Part shown: positions 36,837-62,030 of the stretch, piece by piece | Layout: each line of letters starts with the position of its first letter | Position numbering within the stretch: position 1 is the stretch's first letter | NCBI RefSeq assembly: GCF_964340395.1 | Contig: NC_135562.1 | Coordinates: forward strand, 9,509,634 to 9,573,633 | DNA: 64,000 bases | Reading direction: 5' to 3' | Source of the DNA: Glandiceps talaboti | Taxonomy: Eukaryota; Hemichordata; Enteropneusta; Spengelidae | The notes under the pieces: generated by a model | Told to the model about the DNA's origin: nothing | The model's database searches: none | The model's input: only the letters and a program-made list of their open reading frames with translations | Translations under genes and position numbers: made by a program

Positions 36837-37106
36837 TTCACCATTAAACAAAATAGCAAATTAACCATAATGTAAATCATATCTGTAAAGACTAACACAA
36901 ACCATCTTTGAGTGATTGTTAAGCTTACGCAAAGAGAAAACACAACTTGTTCTTCCATTTTTAATATAATGATGATTTTTGGGATATAATTGATGCTAGT
37001 ATACGTTTTGTATCATGTTATTTTTAATTGTACCGAAAGCTTTGATATACATTAGAATCCATATGGGTACCAGAATTGTTATACCACCTCTATACATCTT
37101 TTATTG

Positions 37107-40100
37107 GGGACAGTTATACATTGAGTAGGGGAACAGCTATACTTGATTTTTCTAAGGAAATACTTGTACTACTTTGATGAGGCGAGGGTCAATAACTATA
37201 CAACTACATGTATATTTTTATAAGGAGATGATTACATTTTACTTTGATTGGGGAACAGTTACACTTTACTTTGATTGGAGAACAGTTACACTTTACTTTG
37301 ATTGGAGAACAGTTACACTTTTACTTTGATTGTGGAATAGATACACTTTACTTTGATAGGGAGACATTTACAATTTACTTTGATTGAGGAACAGTTATAC
37401 TTTACTTCAATAAGGAAACATTTACACTTCAATTGGGAAACAGTTACACTTTGGGGAACAGCTACACTTTACTTTGGTTGAGAAACAGTTACACTGTCTT
37501 TACTTTGATTGAAGAACAGTTACACTTGACTTTGATTGAGAATAGTTGCACTTTACTTTCATTGGGGAACATTTACAATTTACTTTGATTGAGGAAAAGT
37601 TACACTTTACTTTGATTGGGCCGGGAACAGGTACACTTTACTTTGGTTGAAGAACAGTTACACTTTACTTTGGTTGAAGAACAGTTACACTTTACTTTGA
37701 TTGAGGAAGAGTTACACTTTACTTTGATTGAAGAACAGTTATACTTTACTTTGATTGGGGACCATTTACAATTTACTTTGATTGGGGAACAGTTACACTT
37801 TACTTTGAATGGGAATAGATACACTTTACTTTGAATGGGAACAGTTACACTTTACTTTGAATGGGAACAGTTACACTTTACCTTGATTGAGGAACAGTTA
37901 CACTTTACTTTGGTTGAGGAACAGTTACACTTTTACTTTGAATGAGAACAGTTACACTTTTGGGAACAGTTACACTTTACTTTGATTGGGAAACAGCTAC
38001 ACTTACTTTGGTTGAGGAACAGTTACACTTCACTTTACTTTGATTGGGGAACATTTACAATTTACTTTGATTGAGGAACAGTTACACTTTACTTTGATTG
38101 GGGAACAGTTACACTTTACTTTGGTTGAGGAACAGTTGCACTTTACCTTGATTGGGGAACATTTACAATTTACTTTGATTGAGGAACAGTTACACTTTAC
38201 TTTGATTGGCGAAGAGTTACACTTTACTTTGGTTTGGGAACATTTACACTTTACTTTGATTGAGGAAGAGTTACACTATGTTTGGTTGAGGAACAGTTAC
38301 ACTTTACTCTGATTAAGGAACAGTTACAATTTACTTTGATTAAGGAACAGTTACACTTTACTTTGAATGGGAACAGTTACACTTTGCGGAACAGTTGCAC
38401 TTTACTTTGATTGAGGAACAGGTACTTTCCTTTCACTTGGGAACAGTTACACTTTACTTTGATTGGGGAACAGTTACACTTCGATTGTGAAACAGTTACA
38501 CTTGACTTTGGTTGAAGAACAGTTATACTTTACTTTGATTGGGGACCATTTACAGTTTACTTTGGTTGATGAACAGTTACAATTTACTCTGGTTGGGGAA
38601 TAGATACACTTTACTTCCATTGGGGAATAGATACACTTTACTTTATTTAAGAAACAGTTACACTTTACTTTGATTAAGGAACAGTTACACTTTACTTTGA
38701 ATGGGAACAGTTACACTTTACTTTGATTAAGGAACAGTTACACTTTACTTTGAATGGGAACAGTTACACTTTACTTTGATTAAGGAACAGTTACACTTTA
38801 CTTTGATTAAGGAACAGTTACACTTTACTTTGAATGGGAACAGTTACACTTTGCGGAACAGTTGCACTTTACTTTGATTGGGGAACAGTTATACATTTAC
38901 TTTGATTGGGAAACAGTTACACTTTAGTTTGATTGAGGAACAGTTACACTGTACTTTGATTAAGGAACAGTTGCACTTTACTTTGATTGAAGAACAATTA
39001 CACTTTTAGTTTGGTTGGGGAACATTTACACTTTACTTTGATTAAGGAACAGTTACACTTTACTTTGATTGAACAATAGTTATACTTTACTTTGATTGGG
39101 GACCATTTACAATTTACTTTGATTGAGGCACAGTTACACTTTACTTTGACAGGGAAACAGTTACACCTTAGTTTGGTTGAGGAACAGGTACACATTTACT
39201 TTGATTAAGGAACAGTTACACTTTACCTTGGTTTGGGAACAGTTACACATTCACTTTCAATGGGAACAGATACACTTTGGGGAACAGCTACACTTTACTT
39301 TGGTTGAGAAACAGTTACACTGTCTTTACTTTGATTGAAGAACAGTTACACTTGACTTTGATTGAGAATAGTTGCACTTTACTTTCATTGGGGAACATTT
39401 ACAATTTACTTTGATTGAGGAAGAGTTACATTTTACTTTGATTAGGGAACAGTTACACTTTTGGGAACAGTTACACTTTACTTTGATTGGGAAACAGCTA
39501 CATTTTAATTTGGTTGAGGAACAGTTACACTTTACTTTGATTGGGGAACATTTACAATTTACTTTGATTGAGGAAGAGTTACACTTTACTTTGGTTGGGG
39601 GACCATTTACAATTTACTTTCATTGAGGAATAGTTACACTTTACTTTGATTGGCGAAGAGTAACACTTTACTTTGATTGGGAAACAGTTACACTTTACTT
39701 TGATTGAGGAAGAGTTACACTTGACTTTGGTTGAGGAACAGTTACACTTTATTTTAATTAAGGAACAGTTACAATTTACTCTGGTTGGGGAATAGATACA
39801 CTTGACTTTGATTGAGAATAGTTGCACTTTACTTTGTTTGGGGAACAGTTACACTTTACTTTGTTTGGGGAACAGTTACACTTTACTTTGATTGGGGAAC
39901 AGTTACACTTTACTTTGTTTGGGGAACAGTTACACTTTACTTTGTTTGGGGAACAGTTACACTTTTACTTTGAATAGGAACAGTTACACTTTTGGGAACA
40001 GCTACACTTTACTTTGGTTGAGGAACAGTTACACTTTACTTTGATTGGGGAACATTTACACTTTACTTTGGTTGAGGAAGAGTTACACTTTACTTTGGTT

Positions 40101-41070
40101 GAAGAACAGTTACATATTTCTTTGATTGGGTAACAGTTACACTTTACTTTGATTGGGAAACAGCTACACTTTTACTTTGATTGGCGAACAGTTACACTTT
40201 ACTTTGGTTGAAAACAGTTACACTTTACTTTGATTGAGGAACAGTTACACTTTACTTTGATTGAGGAACAGTTGCACTTTACTTATATTGGGGAACAGTT
40301 ACACTTTTACTTTAGTTGAGGAACAGTTGCAGTTTTCTTTGATTGGGGAACAGTTATACTACTTTGATTGGTAAACAGTTACACTTTACTTTGATTGGGG
40401 AACAGTTACACTTCGATTGGGAAACAGTTACACTTTACTTTGATTGACGAACAGTTACACTTTACTTTGATTAGGGAGTAGTTAAACTTTACTTTGATTT
40501 GGGAACAGTTACACTTTCCGTTGATTTGGGAACAGTTGCACTTTACTTTGATTGAGGAACAGTTGCACTTTACACTGATTGGGGAACAGCTACACTTTTA
40601 CTTTGATTGGCGAACAGTTACACTTTACTTTGAGGAAGAGTTACACTTTACGTTGATTGGGGAACAGTTGCACTTTACTTTGATTGAGGAACAGCTACAC
40701 TTTACTTAGATTGAGGAACAGTTACACTTTTCTTTGATTAGGGAACAGTTACACTTTACTTTGAGGAAGAGTTACACTTTACGTTGATTGGGGAATAGTT
40801 GCACTTTACTTTGATTGGGGAACAGTTACACTTTACTTTGATTGGTAAACAGTTACAATTTACTTTGAGGAAGAGTTACACTTTACGTTGATTGGGGAAT
40901 AGTTGCACTTTATTTTGCCAGGGGAACATTTACACTTCACTTTTGATTGGGGAACTTTTACACATTACTTTGATTGAGGAAAGGTTAACCCTTATTTTGA
41001 TTAGAGATGTTACTTTACTTTTATTTTGCTAGCGGAATAGTCTCAGTTACTCTGACAGGGAATAGTCTGG
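37107..41070. repeat. Large 27-bp minisatellite, roughly 140 units
   Basis: The unit is AGTTACACTTTACTTTGATT plus GGGGAAC, with variants TTGAGG, TTAAGG, AATGGG and TTTACA. Because 27 is a multiple of three and the unit lacks stops in some frames of both strands, many ORFs encode 9-residue repeats (plus strand FTLIGEQLH, minus strand VKCNCSPIK). These are not genes: they are short, broken and on both strands. Higher-order duplication is visible. Confidence 0.95.
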
Positions 41071-41443
41071 ATGCCAACTTGGTTTCACACTAAACCACAT
41101 CTGGTCAAAGTTCCTCAATCAGCACAAAAGGTTGTTCATCCCATCAGTGAACCCCAGCTGCTATAGTGATGAACAGTATATAAGTAGCACCCAAAGCTGA
41201 CAAATGTATCATTACATAACTGCCCCAATAAACACTATCTTTATGAGGGCTGTGTTATTGGTTAGAATTTTGTGATTCATTAAAAATAAAGGTATGATGT
41301 TAATGAATGTTTGGGTGGGTGTGTATGAATTTTAAATTACATTAAATTGCAGCTCGTGCATCTCAGGACTTGTAGTGTAACAACTTTGACTATACTGTGA
41401 GCGGAGATGTAAATAGTAACGATTCTGTATAGGAACTAGACTA

Positions 41444-41705
41444 ACCAGGGAACAGTTGCACTTTACTTTGCTTTTGGAACAGTTACATTTTACTTTGAGG
41501 AACAGTTACTCTGTAATTTGATTGGGGTACAGTTGTACTTTACTTTGATAGGGGGACAGTTTTACTTTACTTTGATTGGTAAAAGTGATGCTTTATTTTG
41601 ATGCGGGAAGAGTTACAATTTACTTTACTCTGAGAACAGTTATACTTTACTTTGATTGCAAGCCTTTACACTCTATTTTCATAAGGGAAAAGCTGTACAT
41701 TACTT
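41444..41705. repeat. Second, more degenerate block of the 27-bp minisatellite
   Basis: After about 370 bases of unrelated sequence, diverged units reappear (GGGAACAGTTGCACTTTACT, GGGGACAGTTTTACTTTACT). This probably marks an older edge of the array. Confidence 0.8.
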
Positions 41706-42100
41706 TTAAAACTTGTGTGTTAAATGGTAAATTGTGGCAATGAGGCAATTTTTTATATTTTTCTCCATTGCATTGTCCATAATTGCTCCTGATGTACTTT
41801 GAATGAGCACTATATATTACCTTTGAATAAATGTTAATTTTGTGCCAAACAAACCAAAGTGGTTTTAGCTGTGTATTATTACTACACTATACTTGCTACC
41901 ATGGTAACTGAGGAACATTTGAGTAGATTACGTCATATGATGTGAAACATGATCATCTCGCACGTATGGAGATTTTTTGTACAAACAATTATTTGTAAAA
42001 TAAAACTTTTTTTAGTAATTTCCCAATGTATCTCCTTTTGTAAATATTTTTGCCTGGTTTCCATGGCAACCCAATTTTTTAATAACTTTTATGAATATAT

Positions 42101-42143
<43 letters not shown>

Positions 42144-42993
42144 ACACAGTGATCAGTGTGATGATTGCAACAGCATGAAACAACTGTTCTTGTGAATGTT
42201 GCTTGATACTGTACATGTGTTATTTACACAACTCTACATACATATGTATTGAGCACTGTTTATTCCAGTATAGACATTTTACATATACCGAGTTTATATG
42301 TGTACATTATATACTAGTATACATGTATGTTAATTATTAATATCATGAAAATGTTTCAACTGTTATATTTTTTGAAAGGTGATACATTTTTTATAGAATT
42401 CAATAAAGCATTATTATACTATTGTCACAGTTTCCATTCGTAATTATTCCCACTAGATAGAGCCAGGAGAGGACTATAGGAATGACTATCTGTTATCAGT
42501 CCTATTCCTGATATGCATAATTCACGTTCAATCAGTCCTGGCATACATTTTGTGTACTGTAGGCGACATATGCATGTCACTTTATCAAATAGGCAAGGCA
42601 TTCATCTGTACTCCAGCCCTCAACACGTCATTGGATAAAAACAGTCACATGAACCTACAGTGAATCACTATTGGCCAAAGATATGGGATTATGCAAATCC
42701 ACTATTAAATTAATGCCCTGTTTGGTATAATAAGCTACTGGCCAAGTGTAAAGGGATGTAAATGTTTGCACACCTGTATCCATTTACTGAAAAATAGACT
42801 AATGTTCCTTTAAGCTAATGTAACCTACACCCCATTTACTATGTTGTCTTTGGTTCTCAGTTCAATATTTGTATCTGGCAACTTATACATTCCTTTAAAT
42901 AACAGGATTACACCCCTTTGGTTTCAACTGCAATGTTTCCGTTTCATTAACTGAAGTTCGACTTTGATTATACAAAAATCTAACCACTATTCT
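41706..42993. other. Intergenic, no gene recognised
   Basis: AT-rich. It contains a compound (AC)n(AT)n microsatellite at 42100-42143 and nothing else I can assign. Confidence 0.45.
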
Positions 42994-43000
42994 ATGACAG

Positions 43001-43178
43001 GTAGTCTCGCTGCCAGACTCGTGACTATAGTCCATAAGCGTTGTAAGCCGAGCGGCGAAGCCGTGAAAAGTGAGGGACTTTACTGTCTTTCTCGAGTTTT
43101 CGCCGCTCGGCTTATAGAGCTTTAGTCCCTCATTTCTTGGGCGACGCCGGATAGTCACGAGTCTGGCAGCGAGACTAG
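43001..43178. mobile_element. MITE with perfect 27-bp terminal inverted repeats
   Basis: 43002-43028 (starting TAGTCTCGCTGCCAGACTCG) is the exact reverse complement of 43151-43177. ATGACAG flanks the element on both sides (42994-43000 and 43179-43185), a probable 7-bp target-site duplication. A second, inner inverted repeat (AAGCCGAGCGGCGAA with TTCGCCGCTCGGCTT) and a third (GAGGGACT with AGTCCCTC) make the whole unit fold. It is GC-rich and has no coding capacity. Confidence 0.85.
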
Positions 43179-43185
43179 ATGACAG

Positions 43186-44342
43186 TGTGCCACCATGTTT
43201 TATTTAGAAATAAGGGATCTGCCCTTTTTGGTATTGCAGGGGGTCAGTGACTTTTTGTCTACACGACACGTGCCGGAGAAACTGACCAGTCCCTACCTCA
43301 TGTGTACATGTCTCTGGTCTACATTCCAAACTCATACACTGTACGAAATGTTAACATTCTAAGGCTATTCAAACTATGACATAACAGTATGTTTGATGAT
43401 ACTGCAGTGAATTTACACAGCCTTTACTGATTAATGGTGTATAGACTGGCTTTGTATTCATTTGAAACACTGACTCATACTTTCTTTTAAAACTCATCAA
43501 TTTATTCTTTCTAAATTGTTGGATGTGGTGAATGCTGTTTGTGTTTGATAGTTGTGTGTTGAGTTGATGAACATGCATTAAAAGAGGATTATGTTACTTG
43601 ATTAGCCATACTGCTCTTTGTTAGCCTATATCTGATGGGATGGGTCATGTTCACACATCACATCACATCATTTCAGTCGTTTTTGGAATCTTTTCATAGC
43701 TTACTTTGTACACAAGTTTTCCATTGTACTCCCTTGCATTTTACAATCAGCCTTGTCTAAATACATATGTTTGTTGTTGATTCAAAATTTGCATCAAAAC
43801 AGTGCTATAGAGAAAAACAGTATGAGACTGTCTTCTTACACAGATACTTTCTAATTGGTGTTGTGATGAGACGTAATTCCATCCATTTTACCAATCAAAA
43901 TTCTATGTAATTTGACTTCTGTAGATATCTATATAGTAAATGTTCATGCAATACATTGATAAAGAAATTTTCAGCATAGCACATACAATCTACAGTATTT
44001 CTTTTACTGGTAAAAATATTTAAAGGCATCTAAGCTCTTGGTGTAGCATGTCTGTGAATGACCAGCTTGTTTCAATGCCTCCTTTTTTTTTTGCTTTTTC
44101 CGTATGACTCTTATCTTAAGATTTCACATAAATTCAACAGTGCCCTAACTCATTGCTTTATTGACAATCTTAGGTACACTCGTTCTAAATTGTCCTTGAT
44201 CTGAAAGGTTGGTTTCTGCGTGACAGGGCTATCTTCTGTGTTTTCCTATATTAATGTCTACATGGCAGGGCTATCATTGAATTCTGTAATCTTTTATTTT
44301 TTACGCTGCAAAGTAATCCAGTAATGAAATCATTACATGATA
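43186..44342. other. Intergenic, no gene recognised
   Basis: Contains one member (43239-43290) of a short dispersed pair, GGGGGTCAGTGACTTTTTGT plus GGAGAAACTGACC, found inverted at 45151-45229. Otherwise unassigned. Confidence 0.4.
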
Positions 44343-44742
44343 TTAAGCTTATGTCTGCATCATATACAGCAAAGTTATCGAGGGACTGTGTAAAAAAAAG
44401 ATAAAGGAGAGAAGTACTGAATACAACTAAGTAAGTAATGTTGCAAGGAGTGCTATCTACAGTAGTAAAGTATGGTTGAAATTCCTGCTTAAATCTAAAT
44501 TTCAAACTAAGAGAATGCCTGAATAATGTAGTTTTGCCGAAAATGAGATTAAACAGTACACAACAACCCCCCCCCCCCGTTAGGTCGCCCTCTATAGTTG
44601 AGTGTGTATGCAGATACAACCTAACATCCTAGTTCTTACGCATGCTACACATTTTCTAGCAGTTACGGGGATGCCAGTGCTTTACTTACTTTATAAATAG
44701 AAGAGTCACTTGGTGTCTGTGTTTAAAGACAGATAGTTTCTC
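44343..44742 (-). repeat. Dispersed repeat, copy 2
   Basis: Inverted copy of 28860-29270, 15 kb away. This copy lacks the flanking 21-base terminal inverted repeats, so the shared unit is an element in its own right. Next to it (44748 on) GGGGTAGACCATTCGATATT may be the end of another element. Confidence 0.78.
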
Positions 44743-45232
44743 ATATAGGGGTAGACCATTCGATATTCTGGGGGTGGGGCTTGGAAGATTGGTGGAGAGT
44801 CATTATTTTTTTTCCCCACCTGCTTGCCTGAGAATTATTTTTTTTCTCCTTCGCCGATGCTGGCAACTTCTTTTTTCTCTGCTTCTTTGAGATATCCGGA
44901 TTATTTTTTACGTCAACGTTGAACACCTACATTTGTTGCCACAATTTTTTGTTTGGTTTTCACACAGGGTAATACAGAGAGTAAAAAGATGCTGTTCTAT
45001 CACACACAGATTTTATTTAGAAAACTACATATTTCATACATGTTTGATTTTCAATTAAATAAACATCATTGACAGTTGTTATGCCATGGTATGATGACAC
45101 ACTGAAAATACAAATCGGAAACTTGATTGGTGAGCTCAGACATTCAGATAGACCGGTCAGTTTCTCCAGCTTGAGGGGATGGGGGTGAGGGTTTCTTTCC
45201 ATTGGGCCAACAAAAAGTCACTGACCCCCGTG

Positions 45233-45770
45233 AATAAAGTTTCATAGCATCTGACAGTAAGCTGTAGAGGGAAGAGCTTTGAGACTGGGATATGTCCACC
45301 TCTTGTGTGAGTGTGTGTGAATGGGGGGGGGGGATTCTAGGGGTGCTCCCCGTAGAAGCCCTGGAGGACTTTTATTTCTGAAGACAATGTTTAGGCTATT
45401 AACAGACACTTTCAGACAATAATATGCAAGCTTTACAAGACAGCTCTAACATGTAAAAAGCAACTACATAAGGTTGAAACATTTTTGAAATAAAGTTCCA
45501 TAGCATCTTGACAGTAAGAGGTGGAGGAAAGAACTTTGATTTGAAACTGGAACATGTCTACCTCTTATGCTGTCCCCCTATACTAGAAGCCCTGGAGGAT
45601 TTTTACTCTTAAAGCCAATTTTCAGGCTATTAAAACATTTTTGAAATAAAGTTTCATAGCATCTTGACAGTAGGAGGTGGAGGGAAAAACTTTGATATGA
45701 GGCTTGGACATGTCTACATCTTATGGGGGTCCTAGGGGGTCTCCCCTAGAAGCTTTTCAAGGTTTTTACC
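45233..45770. repeat. Three diverged tandem units of about 160 bp
   Basis: Each unit starts ATAAAGTTTCATAGCATCTT, continues GACAGTAAGAGGTGGAGG and CATGTCTACCTCTTATG, and has CTAGAAGCCCTGGAGG near its end. Units begin near 45233, 45488 and 45649. The first carries an extra segment of about 95 bases and a G run. Confidence 0.8.
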
Positions 45771-46960
45771 AATTTAGGTGACTCTTATTGTTGGTTTAAC
45801 GAATGAGTGGCCTCTGGAGTGATGAGTCCAATGGGTTCCCCCATGCCAGATGTGCAGCTTTTTAAGTTCTATTTAGGCAATTTTTAGGTTATTCATAGCC
45901 TCTGAGATATATATTGCCAAGCATCGAAAAGCTGAAGTAAATATAACTTTTTAAATAAGTTTTCCATGTTATAAAAGTGGGCCTGTAACATTGGTAATGG
46001 GGCATTGATATTGCATGTATAGTAAAGTTACTGATGTGTGAGAGCACTTCGGAGGTCATACCTAGTGTACAATAGAAACTTGAATTTGAGTTGTGGTGTC
46101 GATACATGTAGTGTCTGAAGAGTTATGTTAATTGTCCGACGCAACGCCAGCCAACTTTTTTTCTTCTCAGAAACAGCAGTCAGATTGCTTTATATTTGGT
46201 GTGTATGCCCCTTTCGGGAGTTAAAGTTCCGACAGATTTGTCAATTTCATGTCAAGTTGAACCGCGCACATTTTTAGTAACCGTGTATTTTTGGTCAAAG
46301 GATATTTTTTTCAAAAAACAATGGTCGGATTACTTTGATAATTGGTGTACATGTGCCTTGGGGGAAACTATTTAGATTTTTGAATGCAAAACTGATACAA
46401 GTCCATACCTTTAGTAGATTTAGATTTAGGGTAGTTAGTGACATGTTGTGTGTGGATGACTCTGTGTATACGTACTCCGAGGAAACAAACGTATGTTATT
46501 ACCCTCGCGCCCTGTTCACTTTATATACTCGAGTTCATTATGAAAAAATCATTCACTACATTATGAATTTGATATACTTTGAATATTCCTACATGTCACT
46601 CCCCGAGATGGAAATTCAATGTAAAACTTTCTTCGGGATACTTTGTCCAACGTTCATTGGCCTATGTATGCTCAACAAACGGCACCCAATTAAAAATAAT
46701 CTTTATTCGTCCAAATAAATTTGGAAATTTGTTGAATGGTCGCAACTTCTGGTAGTGTACTGATGCTTATTCGATGCAACATTTTCCGACAGTTTGTATC
46801 CGTCGCACGTCGCTGATATAAATTCTCCAGACACTCGTACTCGTAGCACTGTCGACATCAGTGTCAGTCTGTCACTCAGCGCTCGTACTCGGCGTAGACC
46901 TAGCGCCGCCACCGTTGGATGTCAGCTAGACTTGAGGCAAGACATAAACAACAAACGAAT
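45771..46960. other. Upstream flank and presumptive promoter of TMEM65
   Basis: 46140-46340 holds two diverged copies of a block resembling AACAGCAGTCAGATTGCTTT, of unknown nature. The last 150 bases before the ATG are richer in CG dinucleotides and have no TATA box, consistent with a housekeeping promoter. Confidence 0.4.
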
Positions 46961-46968
46961 ATTTAAAA

Positions 46969-59887
<12,919 letters not shown>

Positions 59888-61710
59888 AAACAAATTGTCT
59901 TGTAGCAGTTGCTTTCTTAAGATCTCACAACTCTGGTTATACTTGAGAAATGAAATAGAGTTTACCTTTAGAACAGAAGCACTATGTTATTAAAGTCTGC
60001 AAGATAAGCAGTGTCGGGCATCCTCAAGCATCATCAGGCTACACCACTTGAAGGCTGATGATGTGGGAACGACACAATATATCTTGCAGTCACAGTGTTC
60101 TGTACACTCACCATCTGCTATACCTGAAATATTACACATAGTTTTAACTTTCTAGTTGTCAGAATTCAAGTAAAACGTAAACCAGTAGAAAAACTGTCAA
60201 GTGCAAAGATTTTTAAAATTGTGAAAAGTAAAACAAGTCGAAATGCATTTTGATACAAAATTAGAAATGTATGGTTTCCAATGAATGCAAATGACATGTG
60301 ACATGACATGTGACATCACATGACATGTGACATCACTAAGACAGGGTTTAAACCAATACAATCAACTATTAAGAACTGTAATATAGCAATAAGTAAAATC
60401 TGAATGTTTTGAGGTTTCGACAACCCAAATTGATATGTTTGAAAATGTAGTGATGTAACAGTGTAAGTAAATGTCATTACATGATGGTGTTCAAATGAAA
60501 ATTTATATGTGTTTATTAACCATTGTTATAAACACAAACTTGAAAATTGTTACCTGAATTTTTCAACTGTACACCAGTGTTTCTAGATTTGTTCATTAAT
60601 CATATTACTGTCAAAATCAAAGATAAAGTTAATTTTTTTTAAAGTCTGTGCAATACAAGATGAAGGCAAGGATAGGCCTGGAAATGGGGATTTCAAAACA
60701 CTGCTGACACCCTTGCTTTCAGAATTTTACCATGGTATAATTATTGGATCTAAATATCACCAAAATGATGTGTATTAAAAAGTAATTTTCAATATGTGAA
60801 GCATTATGTTATGAATTCATTATGTTAGAGTTAAAAAAAAATATTATGCAATTTGTGACCAGACACAGCATTACAAGTAATATTTGAAAGTATAATATCT
60901 TCAAGATATTAATTGACATGACGTCACTGATATTTCACACTTCTCAAAGTGAAAGGGCTATAAAATGTCTCAAAGCAAGGGTAATGACAATATTTTTGTC
61001 TTAAATTGAAATATTAAACTCAAATAGAAATATGAAGACTGGAAGAGTAGATTGTTGGGAATAGAACAGAAAAGACTTTAATGTAACCATACAAGTGTTG
61101 AATAGAAATTGATATGATCAGAACGTTGTTTTATCAGTGATGAACAATTTAAACTGGCTTTGAAGGTGCCAGCAAATCAACTGGATATGAATTCCATCGA
61201 CCCTTACACTTGACTGCAGCAGATGAAAGGATAGTAATTCCTAGTAAAAAGGAAAGGTTCTTCCATGATCCAACCATCTATTGAACAGCACAGACTTGAA
61301 TATTTTGTGTGTAGTATCTATATTTATATGTGTTGCAACCTCAGTGCTGCATGTTGTGGTCATGTGTTTGTGTTTGTAAGATGGTTCACATTAGTTTGAT
61401 AATGTTATAAAAAAGACTTCTCAGCCCTTTAAGGCTAATGGTTCCACCATTGATAAAAGAAGTCAGTCAGTCAAGTCAGTCAGATCACAGCAATTTTTAT
61501 CCAGTATCTTTAATGCTTGTATAAAGGATTAGTTAATATTTACCCATGACAGATGATTCACATATCAAATTCATTTATCCTTAACAAATATGCAAAGAAT
61601 GACAACCATTCCAAGAATTTGCTACCTTTCCAATGATGAGCCTTAATGTATTCGTAGTTTTATCCTGAAGGGTATTTAAGCTACAATTCTAAAACAGATC
61701 CCTTATCTTA
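59888..61710. other. TMEM65 3' flank / possible 3'UTR
   Basis: AT-rich, no gene. A short palindromic repeat of ACATGTGACAT words occurs at 60294-60338 and a (TCAG)n patch at 61463-61492. Confidence 0.4.
59989..59994 (+). terminator. Possible polyadenylation signal (ATTAAA) of TMEM65
   Basis: First ATTAAA after the TMEM65 stop, about 100 bases downstream. Other candidates occur further on (AATAAA near 62354), so the real 3' end is uncertain. Confidence 0.3.
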
Positions 61711-62030
61711 CCTCAGACTTGCTATATTGTAAAACGAGTTTGAGGTCACCTTAGGCTCTCTCACAGTCCTCGGAGCTTCGCTTTACTAAAATTAAAGCTA
61801 AACAAATTATTTTGTATGTACTGATACCAGCTATATAACCATACTCGAATATCCTTGTACTGTGCGCCCTCATCGACAACATAGAGGTAACCATTCGTTG
61901 ATGTGTGACTGCGATGCTCCGTGTTTTCGCAAAGCTCACAGTCACACGTCAACGAATAGCCTTAAGCTCCGAGGACTGTGAGAGAGTCTAATTTCACCTC
62001 AGACTTGCTATATTTTAAGATGAGTTTGAG
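61711..62030. mobile_element. MITE-like nested inverted repeat between direct repeats
   Basis: Outer arms 61752-61778 and 61964-61990 pair at 26 of 27 positions (CTCTCTCACAGTCCTCGGAG). Inner arms 61893-61911 and 61939-61957 pair at 18 of 19 (ATTCGTTGATGTGTGACTG). Outside the arms, CCTCAGACTTGCTATATT plus AGTTTGAG is directly repeated at 61711-61745 and 61997-62030. Confidence 0.75.

Noticed and set aside
37600-40709. ORFs encoding 9-residue repeats on both strands (LHFTLIGEQ, VKCNCSPIK types)
   Set aside because: They are translations of the 27-bp minisatellite, present on both strands, short, broken, and without start or splice context.
37107-41070. CRISPR array
   Set aside because: 27-bp units follow each other without spacers, in an animal genome; this is a minisatellite.
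46335-46718. 127-codon plus-strand ORF upstream of TMEM65
   Set aside because: No recognisable motif or family, no splice or promoter context. Hydrophobic and aromatic composition is typical of a chance AT-rich ORF.
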